Positions 9,134 through 17,316 of a DNA stretch of 32,312 nt are shown in pieces. The translations under genes and the position numbers were made by a program. Location: positions 1 through 32,312 of the forward strand of contig NZ_VSMK01000813.1 of the NCBI RefSeq assembly GCF_011682075.1, in the 5' to 3' direction. Source of the DNA: Nitratidesulfovibrio liaohensis (GTDB taxonomy: Bacteria > Desulfobacterota > Desulfovibrionia > Desulfovibrionales > Desulfovibrionaceae). The first letter of the stretch is position 1. Every line of letters starts with the position of its first letter. The notes below the pieces were generated by a model, which ran no database searches, was not told the DNA's origin, and worked only from the letters and a program-made list of their open reading frames with translations.

Positions 9134-10096
9134 ATGCTGGATTTCAGAAGACTCGAAGCATTCTGCAAGGTCTACGAACTGCGCAGCTTCTCGCGGGCCG
9201 GGGCGGACCTGTTCCTGTCCCAGCCCACCATCAGCGCGCACGTCCTTGCACTGGAAAAGGAACTGGGCGTCCGCCTGCTCGACCGCATGGGTCGGCAGGT
9301 GCTGCCCACGCCCGCCGGAGAAGTGCTGTACCGGCGCGCGTCGGAGGCGTTTGCCAGCCTTGCCGCCGCAGAGGCCGAAATCGGCCAACTGCGCGACGAG
9401 GTCAGCGGCGATCTTGTGGTTGGCGGCAGTACCATACCCGCGCATCACGTCCTGCCGGAGGTCATCGCCGGGTTCGTGCGCACCTATCCCTCGGTGCGCG
9501 TGCACCTGCGCGTGGGCGACACGGCGGACATCGTGCAGCGCGTCACCGATGGCGAGCTGATGCTGGGGCTGGTGGGCGCGGTGGAGCCGCACTCCGACCT
9601 GGTGTTCGAACCGCTGGTGGACGACGAACTGGTGGTGGTGGCCGCGCCGGAGCTTGCAGGCGGCAGGCGTCACGTACAGGTCGAGGAACTGGCCCAGTGG
9701 CCGTGGATCATGCGCGAGGCCGGGTCCGGTACGCGGCGCACCTTTGCCGAGTCCCTGGCCGCCGCAGGCATGGACGTGCGGCGACTGCCGGTGGCCCTGG
9801 TGGTGGACAGCACCCAGGCTGTCGTGCAGTACGTGCGCGCGGGCCTTGGGATCAGCGCCACCTCGCGCCTGGCCGTGGCCGAAAGCATCGCCCGTGGCGA
9901 ACTGGTGGAACTGCAACTGGACGATTGTCGCCCTGCGCGACAATTCCACTCGGTACGGCATGCCCGGCGGCACCAGTTCCCTGCGGCGGTGGCCTTTGCC
10001 GCCTTCCTCGGCGAGCATACCAGCCACCTGCGCAACGGCCATGCAACGGGCGCCGAAGCTGGCAACACCAAGACCCGTCACAAGGACAAGGCATGA
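9134..10096 (+). CDS. LysR-family transcriptional regulator coupled to selD
   Basis: This 320-residue protein has a LysR N-terminal winged helix-turn-helix (about residues 1-60: MLDFRRLEAF, then SFSRAGADLFLSQPTISAHV as recognition region, then LEKELGVRLLDR). A periplasmic-binding-protein-like effector domain (about 92-300) follows. The ATG at 9134 gives the canonical LysR start; longer frames upstream cross the tRNA gene antisense and are rejected. Its stop codon overlaps the start of selD (ATGA at 10093-10096), so the two are translationally coupled. A family of selenium-metabolism-associated LysR regulators is known from this genomic setting, so control of selD or selenoprotein genes is likely. 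The effector is unknown. The C-terminus after about residue 300 is low in complexity. Confidence 0.88.
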   Translation: MLDFRRLEAFCKVYELRSFSRAGADLFLSQPTISAHVLALEKELGVRLLDRMGRQVLPTPAGEVLYRRASEAFASLAAAEAEIGQLRDEVSGDLVVGGSTIPAHHVLPEVIAGFVRTYPSVRVHLRVGDTADIVQRVTDGELMLGLVGAVEPHSDLVFEPLVDDELVVVAAPELAGGRRHVQVEELAQWPWIMREAGSGTRRTFAESLAAAGMDVRRLPVALVVDSTQAVVQYVRAGLGISATSRLAVAESIARGELVELQLDDCRPARQFHSVRHARRHQFPAAVAFAAFLGEHTSHLRNGHATGAEAGNTKTRHKDKA

Positions 10097-11145
10097 GCCG
10101 CATCCGTCTGGTCGATTCGGTCAAGGCCGCCGGTTGAGCCGCCAAGGTGGCTCCGGGGGACCTGGAGCGCATCCTGGCGGGGCTGCCGCGCGACCCGTCC
10201 GTTGAAGACAGGGTCATCGTGGGCACGCGTCACAACGAGGACGCGGCCGTGGTGCGCCTGCCCGGTGGTCAATCCATCGTGCAGACGCTGGACTTCTTCA
10301 CGCCCATCGTCAACGATCCCTACCGGTTCGGGCGCATCGCCGCAGCCAACGCCCTGTCTGACGTCTACGCCATGGGCGGCGAACCATGGTGCGCCATGAA
10401 CATCGTCTGCTTTCCGGTAAAGCGGTTGCCGGAATCCATCCTGGCCGACATCCTGCGCGGCGGGTCCGACGCGATGCGCGAGGCGGGCGCTGCGCTGGTG
10501 GGCGGCCACAGCGTGGAAGACGATGAAATCAAGTACGGGCTGTCCGTCACCGGCCTCATTGATCCAGAGGTCATCGCCTCCAATGCCGGTTTGCGCCCCG
10601 GCGACCGCCTGCTGCTCACCAAACCGCTGGGCACCGGCATTCTTGCCACCGCAGTCAAGGCCAACTGGCCCGGCTGCGACGCCCACGAGGAAGAACTGTT
10701 CCGCTGGGCCGCGCGCCTGAACAAGGGCGCGGGCCAGGTGATCCGTGAATTGCGACTGAAGGCCGCCACCGACGTCACCGGCTTCGGCCTTGGCGGGCAC
10801 TGCCTGGAAATGGCCGGGGCCTCCGGGGTCACCGTGGCCCTGGACATCGCCGCCCTGCCTGTGCTGCCCGGCGTGCTGGAACTGGCGAGCATGGGGCTGG
10901 TGCCGGAAGGCAGCCACGCCAACCGCGCATACTGCCACAAGTACGTGCACGCGGAACCCGGTGTCAGCCCCGAGTTGGCCGACGTGGCCTTCGACGCCCA
11001 GACTTCTGGCGGCATGGTGCTGGCCGTGCCGCCGGACCAGGTGGGCCGGGCAACTGCCCTGCTGGCCGAAACCGGAGACCCCGCCTACCCCGTGGGCGAG
11101 GTGCTGGAACAGTTGCCCGGCGGCGTGCGTTTGCTGCTGCGGTAG
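10093..11145 (+). CDS. selD: selenide, water dikinase (SelD), selenocysteine-containing, read through in-frame TGA
   Basis: SelD makes monoselenophosphate from selenide and ATP for Sec-tRNA and tRNA selenouridine synthesis. The frame starts at ATG 10093 (AAGGA 6 nt upstream, overlapping the LysR stop) and meets TGA at 10135-10137, codon 15. On both sides the protein is SelD: before it IRLVDSVKAAG, after it AAKVAPGDLERIL. The TGA therefore falls where E. coli has catalytic Cys17, with the essential Lys at position 18 (E. coli Lys20). A SECIS-like hairpin follows. Downstream features are typical: TRHNEDAAVVRLPGG, TLDFFTPIVNDPYRFGRIAAANALSD in part, GGHSVEDDEIKYGLSVTG, TKPLGTGI, TDVTGFGLGGH and DAQTSGG. 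Full length is 350 residues including Sec. Calling the start at GTG 10147 would delete the active site and is wrong. Confidence 0.95.
10138..10180 (+). promoter_or_regulatory. candidate bacterial SECIS element of selD
   Basis: Thirteen nt after the UGA, CUCCGG (10151-10156) pairs with CC-U-GGAG (10161-10167), leaving a bulged U and a GGGA loop. This matches the bulged-U, G-containing minihelix that SelB binds in E. coli fdhF. An outer stem pairs CCGCC (10139-10143) with GGCGG (10176-10180) and AGG (10145-10147) with CCU (10173-10175). Distance and shape fit a functional SECIS. Folding was done by eye. Confidence 0.75.
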
Positions 11146-11250
11146 CAGGATCGCGCACCATCTTCCGCCATCCTGTCGGCGGCTGGACCACCCTGCCCTC
11201 TGCCCCCCCCCGGCACATGCCCTCGACAGCACCCGACAGCCCCTGACATG

Positions 11251-11288
11251 AAAAGGCCGCCCCATCCCGGAGCGGCCTTTTCCTTTGC
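11251..11288 (+). terminator. Rho-independent terminator of selD
   Basis: AAAAGGCCGC (11251-11260) pairs perfectly with GCGGCCTTTT (11272-11281) and is followed by CCTTTG. It lies about 105 nt after the selD stop. The A/T flanks make it potentially bidirectional, backing up the rplQ terminator next to it. Confidence 0.85.
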
Positions 11289-11291
11289 TGA

Positions 11292-11326
11292 CGAAAAACG
11301 GGGCGGACCATGCGGTCCGCCCCGTT
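11292..11326 (-). terminator. Rho-independent terminator of the rplQ end of the ribosomal cluster
   Basis: On the minus strand AACGGGGCGGACC and GGTCCGCCCCGTT form a perfect 13-bp stem with a GCAT loop (11297-11326), followed directly by a run of T. It lies 30 nt past the rplQ stop and ends the longest operon in the window. Confidence 0.92.
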
Positions 11327-11355
11327 GATGTACATGATGCCGAAGGCGTAACCGA

Positions 11356-11760
11356 TTACTCGGCGGCCTTCTTTTCTTCCGCCGGGGCTTCGGCGGCGGC
11401 GGGCTGGTGGGTCAGTTCGATGACCGCCAGCGGGGCGTTGTCGCCCTTGCGGGGCAGACCCAGCTTCACCACGCGGGTGAAGCCGCCGGACACGCCGACA
11501 AAGGCGGGGCCGATGTCGTCGAACAGGCGCTTGACCAGCTGGTGCGAACCCAGCACGTCGTACGCCAGACGGCGGGAGTGCAGGTCGTTGCGCAGGGCCA
11601 GGGTGATCAGCGGTTCGACGATGCGGCGCAGTTCCTTGGCCTTGGTCTCGGTCGTGCGGATCTTGCCGTAAGTCAGCAGGGCCTTGGCCATGTTGCGGAA
11701 CAGTGCCTTCCGGTGGGACGGCGTTCTGCCCAGCTTCTTGCCGGAATTGCTATGCCTCAT
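11356..11760 (-). CDS. rplQ: 50S ribosomal protein L17
   Basis: This 134-residue protein begins with the very conserved L17 signature [20 protein letters not shown], followed by the [24 protein letters not shown] segment in the expected order. L17 sits near the peptide exit tunnel. The C-terminus is an Ala/Glu/Lys-rich tail after about residue 118 that is probably disordered. The ATG at 11760 lies inside the end of rpoA (11-nt overlap), so translation is coupled to rpoA. It is the last gene before the strong terminator at 11292-11326. Confidence 0.97.
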   Translation of the reverse strand: MRHSNSGKKLGRTPSHRKALFRNMAKALLTYGKIRTTETKAKELRRIVEPLITLALRNDLHSRRLAYDVLGSHQLVKRLFDDIGPAFVGVSGGFTRVVKLGLPRKGDNAPLAVIELTHQPAAAEAPAEEKKAAE

Positions 11761-12793
11761 TTTGCTGCTTCCTCTTCCATTCCTGGTATTTCTTCTCGAA
11801 GCCGTCGACCTTCATGCCGAAGTCCAGGTTCATGTCGGACAGCACGCGCTTGATTTCATCCAGCGACTTGCGCCCGAAGTTCTTGGTCTTCAGCATTTCG
11901 TTCTCGGACTTCTGAACCAGTTCGCCCACCAGGGTGATGTTGGCGCTCTTCAGGCAGTTGGTGGCGCGCACGGACAGTTCGAGCTCGTCGATCCCCTTGA
12001 ACAGGTTCTCGTTAAGATCGCTGCTGCCCGACGAATTGCCGGAACTTTCACCCGAAATGCGCTCATCGAAGTTGATGAAGACGGATATCTGGTCCTTGAT
12101 GATCTTCGCACTGTAGGCAATCGCATCTTCGGGGGTCACGGACCCATCGGTCCAGACCTCGATGATGAGCTTGTCGTAGTTGGTCATCTGGCCGACGCGA
12201 GCCTGCTCCACCGTGTAGGCGACCTTGCGGACCGGGGCGAAGCTGGAATCCAGCTTGATCAGCCCGATCTCTTCGCTGAGGCCTTCGTGCATGTCCGCGG
12301 GCACGTAGCCCTTGCCCATGCGCACCTCGAACTCGAAGGTGAGTTCCAGGTCTTCGGTCAGCGTGGCGATGTGCAGGTCGGGGTTGAGGACCATCACGTG
12401 CTGGTTGGTCTTGATGTCGCCGGCCTTCACCGCGCCCTTCTTGTTCACGGAAAGCTCCAGGAACTGGGGCTCGTCCGTGTCCATGGCAAGACGCACCTGC
12501 TTCAGGTTGAGGACGATGTCGGTCACGTCCTCAAGCACGCCGGGAATGGTGGTGAACTCGTGCTGTACGCCCGAGACCTTCACCGAGACGAACGCCGCGC
12601 CCTGAAGCGACGACAGCAGAACCCGACGCAGCGCATTGCCGATGGTGGTGCCGTAGCCACGTTCCAGCGGTTCGCACACGAACTTGCCGTACATGGCATC
12701 GGCCGGGTCGCTGTCCCGGGTGATCTGTTCGGGCTTCACGAGCTCCGACCAGTTCCGGGTGTTGATAAGCCTGTCGCCTTGTTTGATGAGCAT
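11750..12793 (-). CDS. rpoA: DNA-directed RNA polymerase subunit alpha
   Basis: This 347-residue protein has the alpha N-terminal dimerisation and assembly domain (about 1-235, with [19 protein letters not shown] and the [10 protein letters not shown] segment). A Ser/Gly-rich linker at about 238-250 ([13 protein letters not shown]) follows. The C-terminal DNA- and activator-binding domain (about 255-325) contains [17 protein letters not shown] and [15 protein letters not shown]. The ATG at 12793 giving MLIKQGDRL is preferred over a GTG two codons upstream because it matches the usual N-terminus and lies behind a GGGTGTGAG stretch. It follows rpsD by 12 nt and overlaps rplQ by 11 nt. Confidence 0.97.
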   Translation of the reverse strand: MLIKQGDRLINTRNWSELVKPEQITRDSDPADAMYGKFVCEPLERGYGTTIGNALRRVLLSSLQGAAFVSVKVSGVQHEFTTIPGVLEDVTDIVLNLKQVRLAMDTDEPQFLELSVNKKGAVKAGDIKTNQHVMVLNPDLHIATLTEDLELTFEFEVRMGKGYVPADMHEGLSEEIGLIKLDSSFAPVRKVAYTVEQARVGQMTNYDKLIIEVWTDGSVTPEDAIAYSAKIIKDQISVFINFDERISGESSGNSSGSSDLNENLFKGIDELELSVRATNCLKSANITLVGELVQKSENEMLKTKNFGRKSLDEIKRVLSDMNLDFGMKVDGFEKKYQEWKRKQQNEA

Positions 12794-12805
12794 GCTCACA
12801 CCCGC

Positions 12806-13432
12806 TTATTTGGAGTAAAGCTCGACAATCAGGTGTTCGTTGATCGGGAACTGAATGTCTTCGCGCTGCGGCAGGGCCTTGACCATGCCCTTGAAGTTCG
12901 GACCGTCCACTTCCAGCCACGAGGGGCAGCCGCGACGGGCAATAACTTCCTGGGCCTCGGCGATCACGGGGATCTTGCGGCTGGCTTCGGGCACTTCGAT
13001 GATGTCGCCAACGCGAACCTGCATCGAAGGAATGTTCGCCTTGCGGCCGTTCAGCGTGAAGATGCCGTGTCGCACCAGCTGGCGCGCCTGCTGGCGCGAG
13101 TTGGCGAAACCGAGACGGTAGATCACGTTGTCGAGGCGGCGTTCGAGAATGGCCAGCAGGTTGGCGCCGGTCACGCCCTTGGCCATGTCGGCCTTGTGGA
13201 AGTAACCGCGGAACTGGCGTTCAAGAACGCCATACACGCGACGGACCTTCTGCTTCTCGCGCAGCTGGACGGCGTAGTCGCTCACCTTCTTGCGGGCGCG
13301 GCCATGCTGACCGGGCGCGTAAGGACGACGGTCGTACGCGCACTTGTCGGTGTAGCAGCGGTCGCCCTTGAGGAAAAGCTTGGTGCCTTCACGCCGGCAC
13401 ATCCGGCACTTTGCGTCATTGTACTTAGCCAA
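12806..13432 (-). CDS. rpsD: 30S ribosomal protein S4, zinc-binding form
   Basis: This 208-residue S4 carries four N-terminal cysteines (Cys9, Cys12, Cys26, Cys31) in the zinc-binding C+ arrangement, followed by [12 protein letters not shown]. The S4 RNA-binding fold runs from about residue 98 ([29 protein letters not shown]). S4 nucleates 30S assembly by binding the 16S rRNA 5' domain. In E. coli it also represses the alpha operon; whether that holds here cannot be seen. It lies 16 nt after rpsK and 12 nt before rpoA, with AGGAGGATCC upstream of its ATG. Confidence 0.97.
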   Translation of the reverse strand: MAKYNDAKCRMCRREGTKLFLKGDRCYTDKCAYDRRPYAPGQHGRARKKVSDYAVQLREKQKVRRVYGVLERQFRGYFHKADMAKGVTGANLLAILERRLDNVIYRLGFANSRQQARQLVRHGIFTLNGRKANIPSMQVRVGDIIEVPEASRKIPVIAEAQEVIARRGCPSWLEVDGPNFKGMVKALPQREDIQFPINEHLIVELYSK

Positions 13433-13448
13433 GGCTGGATCCTCCTAA

Positions 13449-13838
13449 CTAGACGCGGCGCCGCTTGGGCGGACGGCAGCCGTTGTGGGGAATCGGGGTG
13501 ATGTCACGGATGAAGGCGACCTTGAAGCCCGCGGCATTGACTGCGCGCATGGCGGCTTCACGGCCGGAGCCGGGGCCCTTGACGTAGATGCCCACGGTAC
13601 GCATGCCGTGATCCTGGGCACGCTTGGCCGCCTGTTCGGCAGCCACCTGCGCGGCGAACGGGGTGCTCTTGCGCGAGCCCTTGAAACCGCTCTGCCCGGC
13701 GCTGGCCCAGCTGATGGTGTTTCCCCGCGTGTCCGTGAAGGTCACGATGGTGTTGTTGAACGTCGCCTGAATGTGAACAATCCCGACCGGGACGTTCTTC
13801 TTCTCTTTCTTTTTGACCGTACGCTTGGGTCTTGCCAT
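13449..13838 (-). CDS. rpsK: 30S ribosomal protein S11
   Basis: This 129-residue S11 has a Lys-rich N-terminus ([15 protein letters not shown]), then [18 protein letters not shown] and the conserved [20 protein letters not shown] in order. It ends with the invariant [14 protein letters not shown]11 sits on the 30S platform near the anti-Shine-Dalgarno region. It is separated from upstream rpsM by an unusually long 151-nt gap that holds a possible internal promoter (13859-13888). AGAG lies upstream of the ATG. Confidence 0.97.
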   Translation of the reverse strand: MARPKRTVKKKEKKNVPVGIVHIQATFNNTIVTFTDTRGNTISWASAGQSGFKGSRKSTPFAAQVAAEQAAKRAQDHGMRTVGIYVKGPGSGREAAMRAVNAAGFKVAFIRDITPIPHNGCRPPKRRRV

Positions 13839-13858
13839 GACTTACTCTCTGCGGACTA

Positions 13859-13888
13859 GAATTAGGGGGCTTGCAGCCGGAACCTCAA
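13859..13888 (-). promoter_or_regulatory. possible internal promoter in the rpsM-rpsK gap
   Basis: TTGAGG (complement of 13883-13888) is spaced 18 nt from TAATTC (complement of 13859-13864). The two boxes are only moderate matches. The 151-nt gap is far longer than any other spacer in this operon, which makes an extra promoter or a structured control element plausible. Confidence 0.35.
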
Positions 13889-13989
13889 AACGAGCTCAGT
13901 CATGACAGAGCCGTGCCGCGCTGGCCACCGGGAAATTTGCTTGCCCTGGCGACGCAGGTGAGATTCCACGCCTTTGTGCTAGCCTTGGA

Positions 13990-14358
13990 TTACTTCTTCT
14001 TGCCGACAGCGCCGCGACGCGGGCCCTTGCGGGTGCGGGCGTTGGTATGGGTGCGCTGACCGTGAACCGGCAGACCGCGACGATGGCGCAGGCCGCGGTA
14101 GCAGCCAATGTCCATCAGACGCTTGATGTTGCTGGAAATCTCACGCCGGAGATCGCCTTCAACCTTGTGGTTCTGCTCGAGTTCCTTACGGATTTCGTTA
14201 ACTTCGTCGGCGCTCAGGTCATCGATGTTCCGGCTCCAGTCAACGCCGGTAACATCCAGAATCTGAAGCGCGGTAGTGCGCCCGATACCGTAGATATAGG
14301 TAAGGGCGATGTCAACGCGCTTGCCACGGGGCAGATCGACACCTGCAATTCTGGCCAC
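13990..14358 (-). CDS. rpsM: 30S ribosomal protein S13
   Basis: This 122-residue S13 begins [20 protein letters not shown] and has the [13 protein letters not shown] helix-hairpin-helix region. It ends with the basic tail [20 protein letters not shown] that reaches the tRNA sites. S13 forms bridges to the 50S subunit in the 30S head. The start codon is GTG (14356-14358 complement), with AGGAG upstream. It follows rpmJ by 17 nt. Confidence 0.97.
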   Translation of the reverse strand: MARIAGVDLPRGKRVDIALTYIYGIGRTTALQILDVTGVDWSRNIDDLSADEVNEIRKELEQNHKVEGDLRREISSNIKRLMDIGCYRGLRHRRGLPVHGQRTHTNARTRKGPRRGAVGKKK

Positions 14359-14375
14359 TGTTTACTCCTGACGGC

Positions 14376-14489
14376 TTAGCCCTGGCGCTGCTTGTGCCGG
14401 GGGTTGTCGCAAATGACCCTGAGAATGCCCCGGCGGCGGATAACCTTGCACTTGGGGCACATCTTCTTGACGGAAGGCCTGACTTTCAT
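14376..14489 (-). CDS. rpmJ: 50S ribosomal protein L36
   Basis: This 37-residue gene is easy to miss. The product begins [19 protein letters not shown] and ends NPRHKQRQG. It has the zinc ligands Cys11, Cys14, Cys27 and His32 of the zinc-binding L36 form. CGGAG lies upstream of the ATG. It is the first gene after the predicted alpha-operon promoter (14550-14578) and is followed by rpsM, the standard order. Confidence 0.96.
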   Translation of the reverse strand: MKVRPSVKKMCPKCKVIRRRGILRVICDNPRHKQRQG

Positions 14490-14549
14490 GTTCGACTCCG
14501 TTGTTTGTCTTTGGCCCGACATGACGGAAGAGCAACGTCGGAACAGGGG

Positions 14550-14578
14550 TGCATATCACCCCCACCGGCGTCCGTCAA
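14550..14578 (-). promoter_or_regulatory. promoter for rpmJ-rpsM-rpsK-rpsD-rpoA-rplQ
   Basis: TTGACG (complement of 14573-14578) overlaps the map stop codon and is spaced exactly 17 nt from TATGCA (complement of 14550-14555). It would give a leader of about 55 nt before rpmJ. The 85-nt map-rpmJ gap is one of the few wide gaps in the cluster. Confidence 0.55.
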
Positions 14579-15369
14579 CCGGCAAGTCGCGCCGCCTCTG
14601 CCTGCGACAGGCTGAGAATGATCGGCCCGTCCGGCGTGATGGCCACGCTGTGTTCGAAATGGGCCGACAGCTTGCGGTCGCGGGTGACCGCGGTCCAGTT
14701 GTCGGCAAGGATTTCCACCTCGTACGTCCCCACCGTGACCATCGGTTCGATGGCCAGCACCATGCCCGGCTTCAGGGGAACGCCAGGCATGCCGCGCGGC
14801 ACGAAGTTGGGTATTTCGGGCTTTTCGTGCAGCGACCGGCCAATGCCGTGCCCCACGAACCTGCGCACCACCCCGAAACCGGCAGCCTCGACATGCCGTT
14901 GCACGGCCGCCGAGATGTCGTACAGGGTGTTGCCCACCCGCGCCTCGGCGATGCCCTCGAAGAGCGATTCGCGCGTAACGCGGATGAGGCGCGCGGCCTC
15001 GTCGCTCACCGTCCCCACCGGATAGGTGCGGGCGGAGTCGCCGTAGAAGCCGTCGTACACGACGCCCATGTCGAAGCTGACGATGTCCCCTTCCTGGAGA
15101 ATCCGCTTCGTCGAGGGAAAGCCATGCACCACCTCTTCGTTCACCGAGCAGCACAGGGCAAACGGAAATCCGTGATAGCCCTGAAAGGCCGGGCGGACGC
15201 CGTGCTTGCGGCATTCCGCCTGGGCCAGCTCTTCGAAATGCATCGTCGAAACGCCCGGGCGAACGTGTTCGCCAAGGACGTCCAGTATCGCGGCAACGAT
15301 TCGATTGGCCTCCCGAAGGAGGCCAATCTCGTTGTCATTCTTGATGAAGACTCCGCGGAACTTCTTCAA
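14575..15369 (-). CDS. map: methionine aminopeptidase, type I
   Basis: This 264-residue enzyme removes the initiator methionine from nascent proteins. All five metal ligands of the pita-bread fold are visible: Asp100 (SFDMGV), Asp111 (YGDSART), His174 (VGHGIG), Glu208 (AIEPM) and Glu239 (HFEHSVAI). The start codon is TTG (15369), one base after the secY stop, so translation is probably coupled to secY. No upstream in-frame ATG exists. adk, which often lies between secY and map, is absent here. Confidence 0.96.
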   Translation of the reverse strand: MKKFRGVFIKNDNEIGLLREANRIVAAILDVLGEHVRPGVSTMHFEELAQAECRKHGVRPAFQGYHGFPFALCCSVNEEVVHGFPSTKRILQEGDIVSFDMGVVYDGFYGDSARTYPVGTVSDEAARLIRVTRESLFEGIAEARVGNTLYDISAAVQRHVEAAGFGVVRRFVGHGIGRSLHEKPEIPNFVPRGMPGVPLKPGMVLAIEPMVTVGTYEVEILADNWTAVTRDRKLSAHFEHSVAITPDGPIILSLSQAEAARLAG

Positions 15370-15370
15370 C

Positions 15371-16684
15371 TCACTGCCGTCCCTTGATGCGGGTCTTGTT
15401 CATGAGACCCTCGTACTGCCGTGAGATCAGGTGCGATTCCACCTGCGACATGAAGTCCATGGCCACGCCCACGAGAATCAACACGCTGGTGCCGCCGAAA
15501 TAGAACGGCACGTTGAACTGCGCGATGAGGATCATGGGCAGGACGCAGATTGCGGATATGTAGATGGCCCCCCAGATGGTCATCCGGGTAAGCACTCTGT
15601 CGATGTACTGCCGGGTCTTGTCCCCGGGGCGGATGCCGGGGATGAACCCGCCGCCCTTCTTCAGGTTTTCGGCGATGTCCTTCGGGTCGAAGATGATCGC
15701 CGTGTAGAAGAAGCAGAAGAACACGATGAGGCTGATGAACAGGATGTTGTACATCACCGTATGCGGCGCGAACCACGAGGCCACGTGCTTCAGCGTCTCG
15801 TTGGCCGAGAAGCTGGCGATGGTCGCGGGGAACAGCAGCAGCGACGAGGCGAAGATGGGCGGAATGACGCCCGCCGTGTTGATGCGCAACGGCAGATGCG
15901 TGCTCTGCCCGCCGAACATCTTACGGCCAACCTGTCGTTTGGCGTAATGGATGGGAATGCGCCGCTGCCCGCGTTCCATGAACACGATGCAGCCAAGCAC
16001 CACCGCCATCAGCGCCAGTACCAGAATCGCCGTGAACACGCTCATGTCGCCAGCCTTGATCAGCTGGGCCGACTTGACTATGCCGCCGGGAATGCCGGCG
16101 ACGATGCCCGAGAAGATGATCAGCGAAATGCCGTTGCCGATTCCCTTCTCGGTAATCTGCTCGCCAAGCCACATGATCAACACGGTGCCGGCGGTCAGGG
16201 TTGCGATGGTGATCATCCGGAAGCCCCAGCCCGCATCCAGCACCACGGGCGCGCCCGCGGGGCTGTGCATGTTTTCCAGGCCCACGGCGATGCCGAAGCC
16301 CTGGATCACGGTGATGAGCACCGTGGCGTACCGGGTGTACTGGGTGATCTTGCGGCGGCCCGCCGCCCCCTCCTCCTTGGACATCCGCTTCAGTTCAGGG
16401 CTTACGACCTGCAGAAGCTGGATGATGATGGAGGCGGAGATGTAGGGCATGATACCGAGGGCGAACACCGACAGATTGCGGAGCCCGCCCCCGGAGAACA
16501 TGTCGAAGAGGCCGAAAAGGGTGTTCTGGACGCTGGCGAAGAAATCGGCCAGCGCTCCGGAATCCACCCCGGGAACCGGGACGTGAACCCCGATGCGGTA
16601 TGCGGCCAGCAACAGGAACGTCCAGAAGAGCTTCTTGCGAAGCTCCGGCAGACGCGCCAGGTTTTCTACACCACTAAGCGCCAC
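15371..16684 (-). CDS. secY: SecY, central subunit of the Sec translocon
   Basis: This 437-residue integral membrane protein has ten hydrophobic segments. Landmarks are RIGVHVPVPGVDSGALADF at the first helix and periplasmic side, then LGIMPYISASIIIQLL (plug and second helix). The cytoplasmic loop QVVSPELKRMSKEEGAAGRRK follows, then TEKGIGNGISLIIFSGIVAG. KKGGGFIPGIRPG before the last helices is the conserved C5-type loop. SecY forms the protein-conducting channel with SecE and SecG, which are not in this window. The start codon is GTG. It lies 3 nt after rplO and 1 nt before map. Confidence 0.98.
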   Translation of the reverse strand: MALSGVENLARLPELRKKLFWTFLLLAAYRIGVHVPVPGVDSGALADFFASVQNTLFGLFDMFSGGGLRNLSVFALGIMPYISASIIIQLLQVVSPELKRMSKEEGAAGRRKITQYTRYATVLITVIQGFGIAVGLENMHSPAGAPVVLDAGWGFRMITIATLTAGTVLIMWLGEQITEKGIGNGISLIIFSGIVAGIPGGIVKSAQLIKAGDMSVFTAILVLALMAVVLGCIVFMERGQRRIPIHYAKRQVGRKMFGGQSTHLPLRINTAGVIPPIFASSLLLFPATIASFSANETLKHVASWFAPHTVMYNILFISLIVFFCFFYTAIIFDPKDIAENLKKGGGFIPGIRPGDKTRQYIDRVLTRMTIWGAIYISAICVLPMILIAQFNVPFYFGGTSVLILVGVAMDFMSQVESHLISRQYEGLMNKTRIKGRQ

Positions 16685-16687
16685 GGC

Positions 16688-17137
16688 TTACCCTTCCAGT
16701 GCCTTGGCTTCGCCACCGGCGTTGCGGATCTTTTCGGCAGCGGAAGCGCTGAACTTGTGCGCTTCCACCGTAAGGGCCACGCTGACTTCGCCCACGCCGA
16801 GAATCTTCACCGAGGCGCCAGCCTTGCACAGGCCGCGCGCGTAGATGTCTTCCAGCGTGATGTCGGTCTTGCCTTCGAAGGACGCCACGAGGCGATCGAG
16901 GTTGATCACTTCGTAGGTTGCCTTGAAGGGAGCGTTCTTGAAGCCGCGCTTGGGCAGACGACGCTGCAGCGGCATCTGGCCGCCTTCGAAACCGGGGCGG
17001 ACACCGCCACCAGCGCGGGCGTTCTGGCCCTTGTTACCCTTGCCGGAGGTGCAGCCGAGCCCCGAACCGGAACCGCGGCCCACGCGCTTGCGCGATGCCC
17101 GTTCCTCGGCGAACGGATAGAGTTCGTGCAGTCTCAT
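16688..17137 (-). CDS. rplO: 50S ribosomal protein L15
   Basis: This 149-residue L15 starts MRLHELYPFAEERASRKRVG and has the Gly-rich, rRNA-binding extension (GRGSGSGLGCTSGKGNKGQN, then GGGVRPGFEGGQMPLQRRLP). A compact C-terminal domain follows. L15 is a late-assembly protein buried in 23S rRNA. Its ATG overlaps the rpmD stop (TAATG), giving coupled translation. Confidence 0.97.
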   Translation of the reverse strand: MRLHELYPFAEERASRKRVGRGSGSGLGCTSGKGNKGQNARAGGGVRPGFEGGQMPLQRRLPKRGFKNAPFKATYEVINLDRLVASFEGKTDITLEDIYARGLCKAGASVKILGVGEVSVALTVEAHKFSASAAEKIRNAGGEAKALEG

Positions 17138-17307
17138 TATTCACTGACCTCGACCAGGTGCTTTACTTCGGCGATCATGCCGCGAATGGCGGCATTGTCC
17201 TCAAACGACTTCTCGCAACGGATCTTTCGCAGGCCAAGCGCGTCAAGAACCTTGCGCTGCTTGGGGTTGCAGCCGATCCAGCTGCGTACGAGCTTCACCT
17301 TGATCAT
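17137..17307 (-). CDS. rpmD: 50S ribosomal protein L30
   Basis: This 56-residue protein reads MIKVKLVRSWIGCNPKQRKV, then DALGLRKI, then NAAIRGMIAEVKHLVEVSE. That is the standard ferredoxin-like L30 of bacteria, with the SxIGxxxxQRxxLxxLGL motif. The stop codon shares a base with the rplO ATG. It begins 9 nt after the rpsE stop. It lies in the usual rpsE-rpmD-rplO order, and its short length makes it easy to overlook. Confidence 0.96.
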   Translation of the reverse strand: MIKVKLVRSWIGCNPKQRKVLDALGLRKIRCEKSFEDNAAIRGMIAEVKHLVEVSE

Positions 17308-17316
17308 GATTGCGTC

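Noticed and set aside
10147-11145. selD starting at GTG 10147 as a Sec-free protein.
   Set aside because: This removes the catalytic Sec/Lys motif, and the SelD-like N-terminal residues before the TGA would be unexplained.
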